A stretch of DNA of 64,000 nt from Haloplanus sp. XH21 (GCF_023276355.1 NZ_JALLPL010000001.1:1922001-1986000), one strand, 5' to 3'; counted from the first letter of the stretch, positions 17,188 to 26,235 are shown. Translations and numbers: made by a program. Notes: a model not told the origin generated them from the sequence alone.

Positions 17188-17739
17188 ATGCTCGGCGTCG
17201 CACTCCAGTCGTCGCTCGTTCGGCGCGCGTTTCTCGACTTCGTCGATCAGTTACTGGACGCCATCCCGACGCTCATCAGCGGCATCGTCTTTCTCGTGCT
17301 GGCGGCCATCCTGGTCAAAGGTATCCTCTTCGGCCTGAAAACCGCACTCTCTCGGACGATGCCGGGGGAATCCCCCGTCTACCGGCAGTTCGTGACGACC
17401 ATCGTCGCCGTCTTCCTCTGGTTCGGCGTCGGCCTCGCGACGCTCTCCATCGTCGGCCTCGACGGCATCGCGGCGTCGCTCGGCACCTCCGCCGGGTTTC
17501 TCGCCCTCGGCATCTCCTACGCCACGGGCGACATGATCGCCGACGCCGTGGCCGGGGTGTACCTCCTCCGCGATCCGGATTTCGAGGCCGGCGACACCGT
17601 CCGCGTCGGCGACATGGAAGGCGTCGTGAAATCCATCGAACTCCGGAAGACCCGTTTCGACATCGGCGACGACACCGTGGTCCGTGGCAACGCCGACATC
17701 GAATCCCGGTGGACGAAAGTCGGCAGCGGAGAGGCGTAA
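17188..17739 (+). CDS. small mechanosensitive ion channel (MscS family)
   Basis: 183 aa. Three hydrophobic segments (about 15-50, 68-95, 97-125), the last rich in Gly/Ala (LGTSAGFLALGISYATGD) like the MscS pore helix, followed by the beta-domain start PDFEAGDTVRVGDMEGVVKSIELRKTRF. The C-terminal alpha/beta vestibule domain of E. coli MscS is missing, giving a minimal channel. It would release solutes on hypo-osmotic shock, relevant to a halophile. ATG at 17188 is the first plausible start; the next gene follows at 17819. Confidence 0.9.
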   Translation: MLGVALQSSLVRRAFLDFVDQLLDAIPTLISGIVFLVLAAILVKGILFGLKTALSRTMPGESPVYRQFVTTIVAVFLWFGVGLATLSIVGLDGIAASLGTSAGFLALGISYATGDMIADAVAGVYLLRDPDFEAGDTVRVGDMEGVVKSIELRKTRFDIGDDTVVRGNADIESRWTKVGSGEA

Positions 17740-17818
17740 TCGCGCGTCGGATGTCGGCCGTGACGCCTGTTCACACCGCGCCCGCTCACTTTATGCGCGT
17801 GCCGCGAGAAACGCAACC

Positions 17819-18769
17819 GTGTTCGTGGGTCACGCTGCGGTCGCGTTCGCCCTCGTGGGAGCCGTTGCGCTCCGTCGCGGGTGGCCCGCCGAGCGGGCCC
17901 TCACCATCGGCCTCGTCGCCGGCGGATTCGCCGCCCTCCCCGACATCGACATCGCGTACGCGCTCGTCGGCGTCGCGAGCGCCGCCGGCGGCGACGCGCT
18001 GGCGCTCGCGAGCGCGTTCTGGGCGACGGGGAACGTCGTCCACCGCGCGGTGACTCACTCGCTCGTGTTCGCGCCGGCGGTAGCGGTCGTGGCCGCGCTC
18101 CGCACCGCCGGTCCGACCGCCCGGTGGTTGTCGTGGCCGCTCGGCCTCTCGCTCGTCGCTATCGCCGGCCTCGTGAGCGGGGCGCTCGGCGCGGCCGTCA
18201 CGCTCCCGTTTGTCGTCGGGAGCGTGGCTCTCGGCCACCTCGTCGCCAGCCGAACCGGGTTCACGACGCGGCAGGTGTTCGCCGCTGCGCTGATCGGCCT
18301 GGCGTCGCACCCCTTCGGCGACCTCTTCACCGGCGAACCGCCGGCGATGCTCTACCCCGTCGACGCGGCGCTGGTCGGCGACCGGATCGCACTCGCGGCC
18401 GACCCCACGCTCCACCTGCTCGCCACGTTCGGCCTCGAACTCGCCACCGTCTGGGCGGCGCTGGCCGTCGTCTGCGTGGCAACTGGACTCCGGCCGACGA
18501 CGGCCGTCGGCCCGCACGCCACCCTCGGCGCCGGCTACGCCGCGAGCGTCGTCCTCATCCCAGCGCCGACGCTCGAACTGTCCTACCCCTTCGTCTTCTC
18601 GGTCCTCGGCGTCGGTCTCGTCGGGGCACTCCCCCGCGTTCGGTTCGTCGGCCGGGTCGACGGGCCGACCGTCGAACCGCCGGACTGGCTGACTGCCCTC
18701 GTGACCGGCCTCGCGGCGATCACCGTCGCGTGGCTCGCGTACACCGTCGCCTACGTCGTCATCGGCTGA
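17819..18769 (+). CDS. membrane-bound metal-dependent hydrolase-like protein (DUF457/YdjM type)
   Basis: 316 aa, start GTG (MFVGHAAVAFALVGAVAL). Eight or so hydrophobic segments. Conserved metal-site-like residues are H5, then AALPDIDIAYAL (about 43) and HRAVTHSLVFAP (about 83) plus SHPFGDLFTGEPPAMLYPV (about 160), matching the His/Asp pattern of the DUF457 family (YdjM, LexA-regulated in E. coli). The substrate is unknown. The frame is open upstream but lacks homologous content before this GTG. Confidence 0.88.
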   Translation: MFVGHAAVAFALVGAVALRRGWPAERALTIGLVAGGFAALPDIDIAYALVGVASAAGGDALALASAFWATGNVVHRAVTHSLVFAPAVAVVAALRTAGPTARWLSWPLGLSLVAIAGLVSGALGAAVTLPFVVGSVALGHLVASRTGFTTRQVFAAALIGLASHPFGDLFTGEPPAMLYPVDAALVGDRIALAADPTLHLLATFGLELATVWAALAVVCVATGLRPTTAVGPHATLGAGYAASVVLIPAPTLELSYPFVFSVLGVGLVGALPRVRFVGRVDGPTVEPPDWLTALVTGLAAITVAWLAYTVAYVVIG

Positions 18770-18807
18770 AAAATAACGTCACCGAGGTCGACGACCGCCG
18801 AAGACGG

Positions 18808-19854
18808 TCAGTATCCGCGAGAGATGAGATACTCCGCGGTGTCCTCGAGCAGCGACCGCGCCTCGTTGTCGGGGAGGATGTCGAGGTCGGCCTTGCTCTC
18901 GTCGACGAGCTCGCGGGCCTTCCCCCGGGCGTAGTCGATGCTGCCCGCCTCGTGGAGCGTCTCGACGGCCTCCGAGACGGCCTCGTCGGTGAGCGACTCG
19001 GCGTCGTCGGCGTCGACCAGGTCGTCCACGTCGACGCCCTGCTGGCGGGCGTGCAGCGTGATGAGCGTCTCCTTGTTCTCGACGAGGTCGGAGCCGCGCT
19101 GCTTGCCGAGCTTCGCCGAGGGAACCGTCAGGTCGAGCACGTCGTCCTGAATCTGGAACGCCGTCCCGGAGTGGATGCCGTACCGGTAGAGGGAGTCGAC
19201 AACCTCGTCGGCGGCGTCGAGCAGGACGGCCGGCGTCGCGGCAGCGTCGCCGTACAACACTGCCGTCTTCGACTCGACCATGTCGATGTACTCCTCGGGG
19301 AGCACGTCCCGCCGACGCTCGAACTCCACGTCGAGGGCCTGTCCCTCGCAGATACGCGTACAGGTGTTGGCCAGCATCCGCATCGCTTCCAGCCCGTTTT
19401 CGGGGGCAGCCCCCGTTCCCGCCATGATCTCGAAGGCGGTGGAGTAGAGCGTGTCCCCCGCCAGGATGGCGGTGTCGACATCGTAGGCCTCGTGGACCGA
19501 CGGCACCCCACGGCGGAGCGCGTCGTCGTCCATGATGTCGTCGTGAATGAGGGTGAACGACTGGATGACCTCGATGCTCACGGCGCCGGCCATGACGTCC
19601 ACCGCGTCGCCGTCGAGCGCGGGGAACTGGCGGTAGTCGACGGAGAGCGGCGGCACGTCGGCGATGGCCTCGGCGGCCAGCAACGACACCGTCGGCCGGA
19701 GGCGCTTGCCGCCGGCTTTCAGCAAGTATCGGGAGGCTTCGTACAGCCGTTCGGGTTCGGCCAGCGGGAGTTCCTCCTCAATGGCGTCGTTGACCTGTTC
19801 GCGTCGCTCGCGAATCGCAGCGAGCACCCGCTCTTCCGTCGCGTCAGTCGTCAT
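18808..19854 (-). CDS. idsA: geranylgeranyl/farnesyl diphosphate synthase (short-chain trans-prenyltransferase)
   Basis: 348 aa. First aspartate-rich motif in [15 protein letters not shown] (about residue 90) and second in [11 protein letters not shown] (about 230) bind Mg-diphosphate; GGKRLRP near 48 is the substrate lysine motif. It condenses IPP with allylic diphosphates to make C20 chains for archaeal ether lipids and carotenoids, in the cytosol. Its start overlaps the stop of the RNase J gene by four bases (ATGA), so the two are translationally coupled in one operon. Confidence 0.95.
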   Translation of the reverse strand: MTTDATEERVLAAIRERREQVNDAIEEELPLAEPERLYEASRYLLKAGGKRLRPTVSLLAAEAIADVPPLSVDYRQFPALDGDAVDVMAGAVSIEVIQSFTLIHDDIMDDDALRRGVPSVHEAYDVDTAILAGDTLYSTAFEIMAGTGAAPENGLEAMRMLANTCTRICEGQALDVEFERRRDVLPEEYIDMVESKTAVLYGDAAATPAVLLDAADEVVDSLYRYGIHSGTAFQIQDDVLDLTVPSAKLGKQRGSDLVENKETLITLHARQQGVDVDDLVDADDAESLTDEAVSEAVETLHEAGSIDYARGKARELVDESKADLDILPDNEARSLLEDTAEYLISRGY

Positions 19855-21203
19855 TCGACCAGTTGGATCATGTTGCCGTTACGGGTGACGTGCAGGTCCC
19901 GGCCCAGCGCGTAGCCCTGACTCTCACACAGGTCGACGTAGGGCGCGAACCCTTCGAGGTCCTGGTGGGCGGGGATGACGTGCTGGGGCTGGAGGGCGTC
20001 GAGCATCTCGTAGTGCCCCTCCTGGCGCAGGTGGCCCGAGACGTGGATGTCGTCGTAGATGCGCGCGCCCTGCATGCGGAGCAGGCGTTCGGACTGGTAG
20101 CGCTGGCCCTCGTTCGTCGGCTCCGGAATCACCCGGGCCGAGAAGATGACCTTGTCGCCGTCGTCCAGTTCGTACGGCGTCTCGCCGCGGCCCATCCGCG
20201 TGAGCATCGCGCGCGGCTCGCCCTGGTGGCCCGTGACGATGGGCAGGAAGTTCTCCTTGCCCTCCTTCATGATTCGTTTGAAGGTGCGATCGACGGACTT
20301 GCGGTGGCCGTACATCCCCAGGTCGTCCGGGAAGTCGACGAAGTCCAGGCGTTCTGCAGTGCCCGAATACTTCTCCATCGAGCGGCCGAGCAGGACGGGC
20401 TGGCGCCCGATGTCCTCGGCGAACTCGACGAGACTACTCACGCGGGCGATGTGGGAACTGAACGTCGTCGCGACGATGCCGCCGTCGTAATCCTCGACGG
20501 AGTACATCACGTCGCGGAGATGCTTGCGGGCGACGGACTCGCTGGGCGTGCGGCCCTTGCGGCCCGCGTTGGTGCAGTCCTCGATGTAGGCGAGGACGCC
20601 CTCGCCCTCGCGGCCGATCTCGCGGAACCGCTCCATGTCGATGGGATCGCCGATGACCGGCGTGTGGTCCATCCGCTTGTCGAGGCCGTAAACGACGGCC
20701 CCTTCCGGCGTGTGGAGAACGGGGTTGATCGCGTCGATGATCGAGTGGGTGACGTTCACGAACTCGAGATCGACCTTGCCCGAGTCGCCGATGGACATGG
20801 TTTCGCCCGCGTCCATCTTCACGAGGTCGTTGCCGACCGTGAACTTGCTCTCCCCTTCGACCTGCTGTTTCACCAGTTCGATGGTAAAGGGCGTCGCGAC
20901 GATGGGGGCGTCGTAGCGGTGGGCGAGTTTCGAGATGGCGCCGATGTGGTCGAGGTGACCGTGGGTGGGGACGATCGCCTGCACGTCCCCTTCGAGGTCG
21001 CTCATCACCCGGTCGTCCGGGATGGCGCCCATGTCGATCAGGTCGAGACTGTGCATCTGTTCGGTTTCGACGTTGTCGTGGATCAGCACCTGCGAGAGGT
21101 TCAGACCCATGTCGAAGACGACGACGTCGTCACCGGCACGGACGGCAGTCATCTGCCGCCCGACTTCTTCGTAGCCGCCGATTGTTGCGATTTCGATTTC
21201 CAT
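19851..21203 (-). CDS. rnj: ribonuclease J (archaeal aRNase J, beta-CASP metallo-beta-lactamase nuclease)
   Basis: 450 aa. Metallo-beta-lactamase core with zinc motif HGHLDHIGA (about residue 80), further ligands in [10 protein letters not shown], and the beta-CASP region ending [27 protein letters not shown], carrying the C-terminal motif histidines. Archaeal RNase J is a 5' to 3' exonuclease (and possible endonuclease) in mRNA decay. The ATG at 21203 ([15 protein letters not shown]) is the usual family start, although the frame continues upstream. The mRNA seems to carry a leader of about 140 nt with three hairpins, unusual for a haloarchaeon. Downstream idsA is coupled. Confidence 0.95.
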   Translation of the reverse strand: MEIEIATIGGYEEVGRQMTAVRAGDDVVVFDMGLNLSQVLIHDNVETEQMHSLDLIDMGAIPDDRVMSDLEGDVQAIVPTHGHLDHIGAISKLAHRYDAPIVATPFTIELVKQQVEGESKFTVGNDLVKMDAGETMSIGDSGKVDLEFVNVTHSIIDAINPVLHTPEGAVVYGLDKRMDHTPVIGDPIDMERFREIGREGEGVLAYIEDCTNAGRKGRTPSESVARKHLRDVMYSVEDYDGGIVATTFSSHIARVSSLVEFAEDIGRQPVLLGRSMEKYSGTAERLDFVDFPDDLGMYGHRKSVDRTFKRIMKEGKENFLPIVTGHQGEPRAMLTRMGRGETPYELDDGDKVIFSARVIPEPTNEGQRYQSERLLRMQGARIYDDIHVSGHLRQEGHYEMLDALQPQHVIPAHQDLEGFAPYVDLCESQGYALGRDLHVTRNGNMIQLVE

Positions 21204-21385
21204 GGTTTCCGAGCATTGAAACGCCACGTCTGTGGCACGGTGCTCACTCAAAGGCGGGTTCGGGGGCCATCGGCCCCGGCGTCTTGCAGCACGTCGGTCG
21301 CTGATCCCCGCGTGTGGCGTCGGCCACACTTGCCCGCGGGTCGCTGGTAGGGGAGGCTACACACGCCGGTGATAAAAACTACGTG
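21204..21385 (-). promoter_or_regulatory. probable promoter and structured 5' leader of rnj
   Basis: A TATA-like AGTTTTTATC (minus strand, 21371-21380) would place transcription start near 21345, leaving about 140 nt before the rnj ATG. Three inverted repeats lie in that leader: 21307-21340 (CCCGC, GTGTGGC, loop, GCCACAC, GCGGG), 21263-21277 (GGGGCC/GGCCCC) and 21211-21245 (GAGCA...GCCAC gtct GTGGC...TGCTC). A role in autoregulation is inference only. Confidence 0.5.
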
Positions 21386-21409
21386 GGTTGCCGCGGCGGT
21401 CGGGCGGCC

Positions 21410-21961
21410 CTACGACTGCGCGATGTCCCGGACGACATCGGCGACGTGTGCGAACGCGACGCCCGCCCGGTCGGCGGTCACGGCGTCGCTCTCGGAGTCG
21501 CCAACGAACAGCGCCGCGTCGGGGTCGCCGCCGAGACGGGCGATCGTCGTCAGCAGGGGTTCGGGGTCGGGTTTTCGCGTTGTCAGCGAGTCCCGCCCGA
21601 CAACGGCGTCGACGTGCGACGACAGGTCGTGGCGGTCCAGCGCCCGCCGACACGCCGCCTCGGCGTTGAGCGAGCAGACGCCGATGGGGGCACCGTGGTT
21701 GGCCACATAGTCGGCGAGAGGGAGACGGAACGACCGCTCCGCGCCCCGGTGTTCGTGAGCGGCGAGCGTCGCCTCCAGTTCCTCGGCCACCCCGTACTCG
21801 GGCGCCATCTCGAACAGCGACCAGAGGTCCGCGTCGTCGACGGCGACCCCCGCGTCGGCGAACGTCGCCGTCGCGTCCCGGGCGGCCGCGTTCCAGTTGA
21901 CCGCCAGGCGGACGAGCGTCCCGTCGAGGTCGTACACCACGGTGTCGTGGTCGGTCTGCAC
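21410..21961 (-). CDS. HAD-superfamily hydrolase
   Basis: 183 aa, start GTG. HAD motif I VVYDLDGTLV (nucleophile Asp near residue 11), a cap domain, motif II in GVCSLN, motif III lysine in RKPDPEP, and motif IV GDSESDAVTADRAG. This is the phosphoglycolate phosphatase-like subgroup, so it probably dephosphorylates a small metabolite; the substrate is not determinable. It lies upstream of the rnj promoter region on the same strand, about 25 bp from the rnj TATA, and is divergent from cysE. Confidence 0.9.
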   Translation of the reverse strand: MQTDHDTVVYDLDGTLVRLAVNWNAAARDATATFADAGVAVDDADLWSLFEMAPEYGVAEELEATLAAHEHRGAERSFRLPLADYVANHGAPIGVCSLNAEAACRRALDRHDLSSHVDAVVGRDSLTTRKPDPEPLLTTIARLGGDPDAALFVGDSESDAVTADRAGVAFAHVADVVRDIAQS

Positions 21962-22245
21962 GGGGGTGCCTAGCGTCGGGTGAACTATGGGGGCTTCGGT
22001 TCCGGTGGCGCGCTCGTTCGACAGAACGCTTTTGTGGGCGTATCGAATACGCTCGCGTATGCCGACGACCGTCGGTCACTCCGGACAGCGGATAGCCTTC
22101 GAGCGCTACCGACCGCGCGAGGAGTGCTGTTGCTGTCTCCGTCCTCTAACGCGACCGACGGCGTCGTCCGCCCGGTATCCGGCCCACGCGGCAACGCGTC
22201 CGCCGGTCGCCCCGTTCGTGGGTGACCGCGGGCGGCTCTCCGGCC
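21962..22245. other. divergent intergenic region with an inverted repeat
   Basis: 284 bp between the HAD gene (minus) and cysE (plus). It contains the inverted repeat GCGTAT-CGA-ATACGC at 22038-22052 followed closely by another GCGTAT (22055-22060), which could be an operator, and GC-rich sequence. Open frames run through it on both strands but none resembles a protein I know. No clear TATA element is seen for cysE within 50 bp of its ATG. Confidence 0.4.
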
Positions 22246-22869
22246 ATGTTCGCGCGCGGTGAGCGCCTGCTCGCGGCCGCCCGCCGCCGCGTGAGCGAGG
22301 ACGTGGCCGCCGTCCGCGAACGCGACCCCGCTGCGGGGAGTCTGCTCGTGTTGCTCACCTGTTATCCCGGTCTGCACGCGCTGTGGACCTACCGGATCGC
22401 CCACCTGCTCTGGACGGGTGGCCACCAGACGGCCGCGCGCTTGCTGTCGCAGTTCGCCCGGCTGCTGACCGGCGTCGAGATTCATCCCGCCGCCGACATC
22501 GGCCGACGCTGTGTCATCGACCACGGCATCGGCGTCGTGATCGGGTCGACCGCCGAAATCGGCGACGACGTGCTCATCTACCACGGCATCACCCTCGGCA
22601 ACCGCGTTCCGCGGGATGGCAAACGCCACCCCACCATCGGCGACGAGGTGATGCTCGGCGCGAACGCGACAGTGCTCGGCCCGATCGAGGTCGGCGACGG
22701 CGCGACCGTCGGCGCCGCCGCCGTCGTGGTTCGGCCGGTCGCGCCCGGCGTCACCGTCGTCGGGAACCCGGCACGACCCGCCGGCACGACGCCCCTCGCC
22801 GACGAGCAAGACGCCGACGGGGCCGAGCGGATCGATCGCATCGTCTGTGACGGCGGCGAGCAGGACTGA
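22246..22869 (+). CDS. cysE: serine O-acetyltransferase
   Basis: 207 aa. Helical N-terminus with DPAAGSLLVLLTCYPGLHALWTYRIAHLLW, then left-handed beta-helix hexapeptide repeats from about residue 75 (IHPAADIGRRCVIDHGIGVVIGSTAEIGDDVLIYHGITLGN), with the catalytic His region DHG and YHGITLG. It makes O-acetylserine from acetyl-CoA and serine for cysteine synthesis. The ATG at 22246 is preferred over an upstream GTG (22222). The TGA stop belongs to palindromic element copy 2. Confidence 0.95.
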   Translation: MFARGERLLAAARRRVSEDVAAVRERDPAAGSLLVLLTCYPGLHALWTYRIAHLLWTGGHQTAARLLSQFARLLTGVEIHPAADIGRRCVIDHGIGVVIGSTAEIGDDVLIYHGITLGNRVPRDGKRHPTIGDEVMLGANATVLGPIEVGDGATVGAAAVVVRPVAPGVTVVGNPARPAGTTPLADEQDADGAERIDRIVCDGGEQD

Positions 22870-22952
22870 TACGGTTTATTGTCACTGCCGTCCGGTGGGC
22901 CGCTGGGAGGGTCCATCGACCCACCGGTACTGACTGACAATAAACCGTATGA
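22867..22952. repeat. stop-codon palindromic element, copy 2 (86 bp)
   Basis: Starts at the TGA stop of cysE and ends with a direct TGA at 22950-22952. The outer 15 bp are a perfect inverted repeat (TACGGTTTATTGTCA with TGACAATAAACCGTA). Inner arms TCCGGTGGGCCG and CGACCCACCGG pair imperfectly. The order relative to the gene is A then B, with an A arm that has partly converged on B. Confidence 0.93.
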
Positions 22953-22964
22953 CGACCGGCGTCG

Positions 22965-24167
22965 TCACACCTTGTTTTCGCGAAGTGCGGCGACGACGGT
23001 GTCGGCGTCGGCATCGAGGCCGCCACCCTGAGCGAACGACGGCCCACCACCACCGCCACCGCCGAACGCCCCCGTCACGGCGTCGACGATATCGCCAGCG
23101 TCGGCGCTCGCCTCTCCCGCCGTCGCGACGGCGACGAAGGGCGCGCCGCCCTCGCCGACAACCGCGACGACATCGCTCCGCTCGCCGACTCGCTCCTGGA
23201 CCGCGTCGCCGACCTCGTTCGGCCCGAAGTCGGCGACGGTGCCGACCGTCCACACGGCACCGTCGCGGTCGACCGTCGGGAGACCGGCGAGGCGGGCGTC
23301 GAGCACCTCGGTCTTGTATCGCTCGCACTCCGTGGCCAGTTGGTCGCGCTCGGCCCGGAGGTCGGCGACGGCGTCGTCGAGCGCGGCGATCCTCGTCCCG
23401 AGTTCGCGCGCCGCGCCGAGGGTCGCGCGTCGCACCTCGGCACGGCGGTCGACGGCCGGCGGGCCGACCGCGAACTCGACGCGGGTGAGCCCTTCGCCGG
23501 GGTTCGAGCGGTCGACCACCTCGACCGGCCCGATTTCGCGGGTGTTCGTGACGTGTGTGCCGCCACAGGCAGCCACGTCCCAGCCCTCGATATCCACGAG
23601 ACGGACGGTGTCGGCGTCGGCCATCACGCCCTCCTCGGTCTGCGTGTTGAACGCCACGTCGTCGCGGGCGAGCGCCTCGTCGACGGGGACCGACTCCCAC
23701 GAGACGGGGCGGGAGTCCCACACTGCGCGGTTGGTCAGGCGTTCGAGTTCGGCGAGCACTCCGTCGTCGATGTCGGTCGAGGTAGCGAAATCGACGCGGA
23801 CCTTCTCGTCGTCGATGCCGAACCCGCCGTAGCCCAGGTCATCGAACAGTCGACGCCCCGCGCCGTAGAGCAGGTGACTAGCGGTGTGGGCGCGGGTACA
23901 GTAGGTGCGGAAGTCGTCGGCGACGACGCCGGCGACGGTGTCGCCGGGCGCGAACGCGGGATCGTCGGCCAAGCGGTGGACCACGGCGTCGCCGTCGGTC
24001 TGTACGTCCGCGACGGGAACGCCACCGATCGTTCCACGGTCGGCGGGTTGGCCGCCGCTCTCGGCGTAGAAGTAGGTTCGGTCGAGGGCCACCGATCGGC
24101 CGTCGACCGCGTCGACGGTGGCTTCGAACTCCCGGACATCGGGTTCCGCGGGTGCGAGCGTCTGCAT
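22965..24167 (-). CDS. alanyl-tRNA editing protein AlaX, long form with DHHA1 domain
   Basis: About 400 aa. The N-terminal part matches AlaRS editing-domain proteins: RTYFYAESGGQPADRGTI (about 35), the zinc/hydrolytic motif HTASHLLYGAG (HxxxH, about 95) and CGGTHVTNTREIG (about 185). A DHHA1-like C-terminal domain follows, with a Gly-rich stretch (GAFGGGGGGGPSFAQGGGLD) near the end. It deacylates tRNA-Ala mischarged with Ser or Gly, in trans. ATG at 24167 follows a GTG at 24173; either may be used. It ends 12 bp from the palindromic element and is convergent with cysE. Confidence 0.93.
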   Translation of the reverse strand: MQTLAPAEPDVREFEATVDAVDGRSVALDRTYFYAESGGQPADRGTIGGVPVADVQTDGDAVVHRLADDPAFAPGDTVAGVVADDFRTYCTRAHTASHLLYGAGRRLFDDLGYGGFGIDDEKVRVDFATSTDIDDGVLAELERLTNRAVWDSRPVSWESVPVDEALARDDVAFNTQTEEGVMADADTVRLVDIEGWDVAACGGTHVTNTREIGPVEVVDRSNPGEGLTRVEFAVGPPAVDRRAEVRRATLGAARELGTRIAALDDAVADLRAERDQLATECERYKTEVLDARLAGLPTVDRDGAVWTVGTVADFGPNEVGDAVQERVGERSDVVAVVGEGGAPFVAVATAGEASADAGDIVDAVTGAFGGGGGGGPSFAQGGGLDADADTVVAALRENKV

Positions 24168-24288
24168 GTCCACCAGTACGAACGGCGGTCGCGTAAAATC
24201 GTTCGCTCTCGGAGGAATTATCGGCAGTCAGCAGCGACGCTCGCCGGGATGGGCCGGCGAGGCGCTATCGACGGGGACGAATTTCCGA

Positions 24289-24825
24289 TCACTCGTCGAC
24301 GAGGGTCACGTCGAGGCGCTTCTCGACGGCGCGGACGACCGATCCGCCGACGCCGGCCCGCGCCGCACGCCCCTGTTCGAGCGCGAGGACATCGTCCTCG
24401 TCGGCTTCGAGGTCGGCGGCGAGTTCCTCGACGGTGAGTCCCGCCGCCTGTCGCGCGTCTTCGACGCGGTCGCCGTAGTCGGAGACGAGATAGGGCAGCC
24501 GGTCGGATTCGTAGTCAGTCCCCTCCTCCTCCCAATGCTTGGTGTTGCTCTGGGCCGCGTCGTGAACGCGGGCAGTATTTTGGGCCGCTCGCTTGCGGCG
24601 GTTTGGTTCGTCAGCGTCGGTTCGGGACCCGCCGGACCCGGACCGCGAGTCGGAGCCAGCGCCGCCGCGCCCATCCGTGTCGTCGTGTGGCGCACAGTCC
24701 GAACAGACCAGGAGACTTGCGCCCGCGACGTTCGCCTGCTTCAGGTTCGACGTTTCGTACCCGCAGAGTTCGCAGGCGTCGCCGTCGCCGTCACCGCCGC
24801 CCGATCCGGTAGAGTATTTCGCCAT
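24289..24825 (-). CDS. mbf1: archaeal multiprotein bridging factor 1 homologue (aMBF1)
   Basis: 178 aa. N-terminal zinc ribbon CELCGYETSNLKQANVAGA...VCSDC (CxxC, CxxC; residues about 18-47), an acidic Gly/Ser-rich linker, then a Cro/C1-type helix-turn-helix (about 110-165: DYGDRVEDARQAAGLTVEELAADL...ALEQGR). aMBF1 associates with TBP and ribosomes in archaea and may modulate transcription or translation. A TATA-like TTCAAATAGG (minus, 24846-24855) lies 21-30 bp upstream of the ATG, fitting a leaderless message. Confidence 0.93.
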   Translation of the reverse strand: MAKYSTGSGGGDGDGDACELCGYETSNLKQANVAGASLLVCSDCAPHDDTDGRGGAGSDSRSGSGGSRTDADEPNRRKRAAQNTARVHDAAQSNTKHWEEEGTDYESDRLPYLVSDYGDRVEDARQAAGLTVEELAADLEADEDDVLALEQGRAARAGVGGSVVRAVEKRLDVTLVDE

Positions 24826-24877
24826 ACACCGTTGTAGCCGGTCGTCCTATTTGAACTCCGTGTCCGACTACGCCGAC

Positions 24878-24908
24878 AGCGGCCGCTCGCTCTAGCGGCG
24901 GGGCCGCT
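24878..24908 (-). terminator. GC-rich hairpin overlapping the stop of the VOC gene
   Basis: AGCGGCC (24878-24884) pairs with GGCCGCT (24902-24908), with an alternative inner stem CCGCT/AGCGG. It starts within the last codon region of the VOC gene on the minus strand and precedes the MBF1 promoter. It is probably a terminator or 3'-end stabiliser for the VOC transcript; no U-run follows. Confidence 0.45.
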
Positions 24909-25693
24909 CACTCCGGAAATAGCGGCGGCGCCAACCCTTCCCGCTCAAGGAGTTCGATTTCGTGGCCGTCCTGGTCGGTCGTGAACGCGTACCGGTCGTC
25001 ACACGAGGCCGGATCGCGGTAGTCGGGCGCCTCCCGCACCATCAGTTGCTCCCAGTCGTCGTGGAGGTCGTCGACGCGCACACAGAGATGGCCCCAGGCG
25101 TCGCCCAGTTCGTACCGACGGCCGTCGTAGTTGTACGTGAGTTCGACCGCCATCGCTTCCGGCGGCGCGTCCGCGGGTTTCGTGAAATAGTTCGCGAAGG
25201 TGTCGGCCTCCCACCGGCCCGTGGGGACGTGTTCGAACTTCCGGGTCCAGAAGCCGAGTGCCTCGTCCGCGTCCTCGACGCGGATCATGGTGTGATCGAG
25301 GCTCCACCGGGCGCCGTGGTCGCGCTCGACGATCTCCACCTCGTGGCCGTCGGGGTCTTTCACGAACGCGTAACTCCCGCCACAGGAGTCGGGGTCGCGG
25401 TAGTCCTCGACGCCCGCGTCCATCAGTTCCGCGTAGGCGTCGTAGACATCCTCGACGCGGACGGCGATGTGGCCCCAGGCGTCGCCCATCTCGTCCGGGC
25501 TGTCGCCGTGGTTGGACGTGAGTTCCAACATGGCGCCCTCCTCGTGCATCCCCTCGGGGCCGAGATAGACGTTGGTGAAGCCCTCGGCCTCCCAGCGGTC
25601 TTTCTCCTCGTAGTCGAGGTGTGACTGGTACCACTTTAGCGACGCGTCGAGATCGGCGACCCGCATCATCACGTGATCGAGCGTACCGAACAT
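24908..25693 (-). CDS. two-domain VOC (glyoxalase/bleomycin-resistance fold) protein
   Basis: 261 aa with two tandem VOC modules, about 1-120 (starting MFGTLDHVMMRVADLDAS) and 125-255 (starting WSLDHTMIRVEDADEALG). Metal-ligand positions of glyoxalase I are visible in each half (LDHVM and LELTSNHG; LDHTMIRV and VELTYNYDG), with DPDGHEVEIVE and DQDGHEIELLE supplying the C-terminal Glu. It resembles lactoylglutathione lyase-type proteins, but haloarchaea lack glutathione, so another thiol adduct or a ring-cleavage substrate is likely. The Met at 25693 is chosen; the frame upstream runs into palindromic element copy 3. Confidence 0.9.
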   Translation of the reverse strand: MFGTLDHVMMRVADLDASLKWYQSHLDYEEKDRWEAEGFTNVYLGPEGMHEEGAMLELTSNHGDSPDEMGDAWGHIAVRVEDVYDAYAELMDAGVEDYRDPDSCGGSYAFVKDPDGHEVEIVERDHGARWSLDHTMIRVEDADEALGFWTRKFEHVPTGRWEADTFANYFTKPADAPPEAMAVELTYNYDGRRYELGDAWGHLCVRVDDLHDDWEQLMVREAPDYRDPASCDDRYAFTTDQDGHEIELLEREGLAPPLFPE

Positions 25694-25734
25694 GGGCGAG
25701 AGGACGGCCGGAACGCCGAAAAGCGTACCGTCTC

Positions 25735-25821
25735 TCATACGGTTTATTGGAAGTCAGTACCGGTGGTCGCCAAGACAGGTCGGCGACCCACCGATAGCCA
25801 GTGACAATAATAGCCGTATCA
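25735..25821. repeat. stop-codon palindromic element, copy 3 (87 bp)
   Basis: Placed on the minus-strand side: the TCA at 25819-25821 is the TGA stop of the TIGR04206-like gene, and the far end is again a direct copy (TCA at 25735-25737, TGA in gene sense). In gene sense the order is A (TACGGCTATTATTGTCACTGG) then B (ending ACTGACTTCCAATAAACCGTA). The A arm has a 3-bp insertion. Confidence 0.92.
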
Positions 25822-26235
25822 CGCCCGCGCGTAGACGTACCACGCGACGCCCCAGCAGGCGGCGGTACCGAGGGGGTACGCGACGCGGCCGGGCTGGAGC
25901 GCGAACCCGCGGGCGACCGACAGCCCCGCGATGCCGGCACAGACGAGGAGGCCGGCAGTGACGCGAGTGTCCTCGCGGTCCGCGACGGCCCCGACGACGG
26001 CGCTCGCGAGCGCGAGCACATAACAGAGCACGGAGAGCGGCCACGCGAGGATGTACGACGGCAGGCCGGTGGTGTACCGGCCGAGGAAATGCGCGAGCGT
26101 CGTCACCGACGGCGCCGCGGGATTGACGAGCCCCCACGCGAAGACGAGCGTCGTCGGCCCCGCGTCGTAGGCGAGGACGGTCCACGGGACGGCGAGGAGA
26201 GCGAGGACGACGGCGACGCGACGGGCCGGCGGCAC
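25819..26235 (-). CDS. haloarchaeal membrane protein (TIGR04206-like)
   Basis: 138 aa, about four hydrophobic segments (residues 6-25, 45-68, 72-98, 105-135), starting MPPARRVAVVLALLAVPWTVLAYDAGP and ending WYVYARA. It matches my memory of the small haloarchaeal family TIGR04206; function unknown. Start GTG at 26235 lies one base after the TAG stop of the DRG GTPase gene, so it is co-transcribed and probably translated by re-initiation. The stop TGA is embedded in palindromic element copy 3. Confidence 0.82.
   Translation of the reverse strand: MPPARRVAVVLALLAVPWTVLAYDAGPTTLVFAWGLVNPAAPSVTTLAHFLGRYTTGLPSYILAWPLSVLCYVLALASAVVGAVADREDTRVTAGLLVCAGIAGLSVARGFALQPGRVAYPLGTAACWGVAWYVYARA

Noticed and set aside
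19863-21350. 495-aa open frame antisense to RNase J
   Set aside because: Antisense to a well-conserved gene and lacks any recognisable motif; a product of GC-rich third codon positions.
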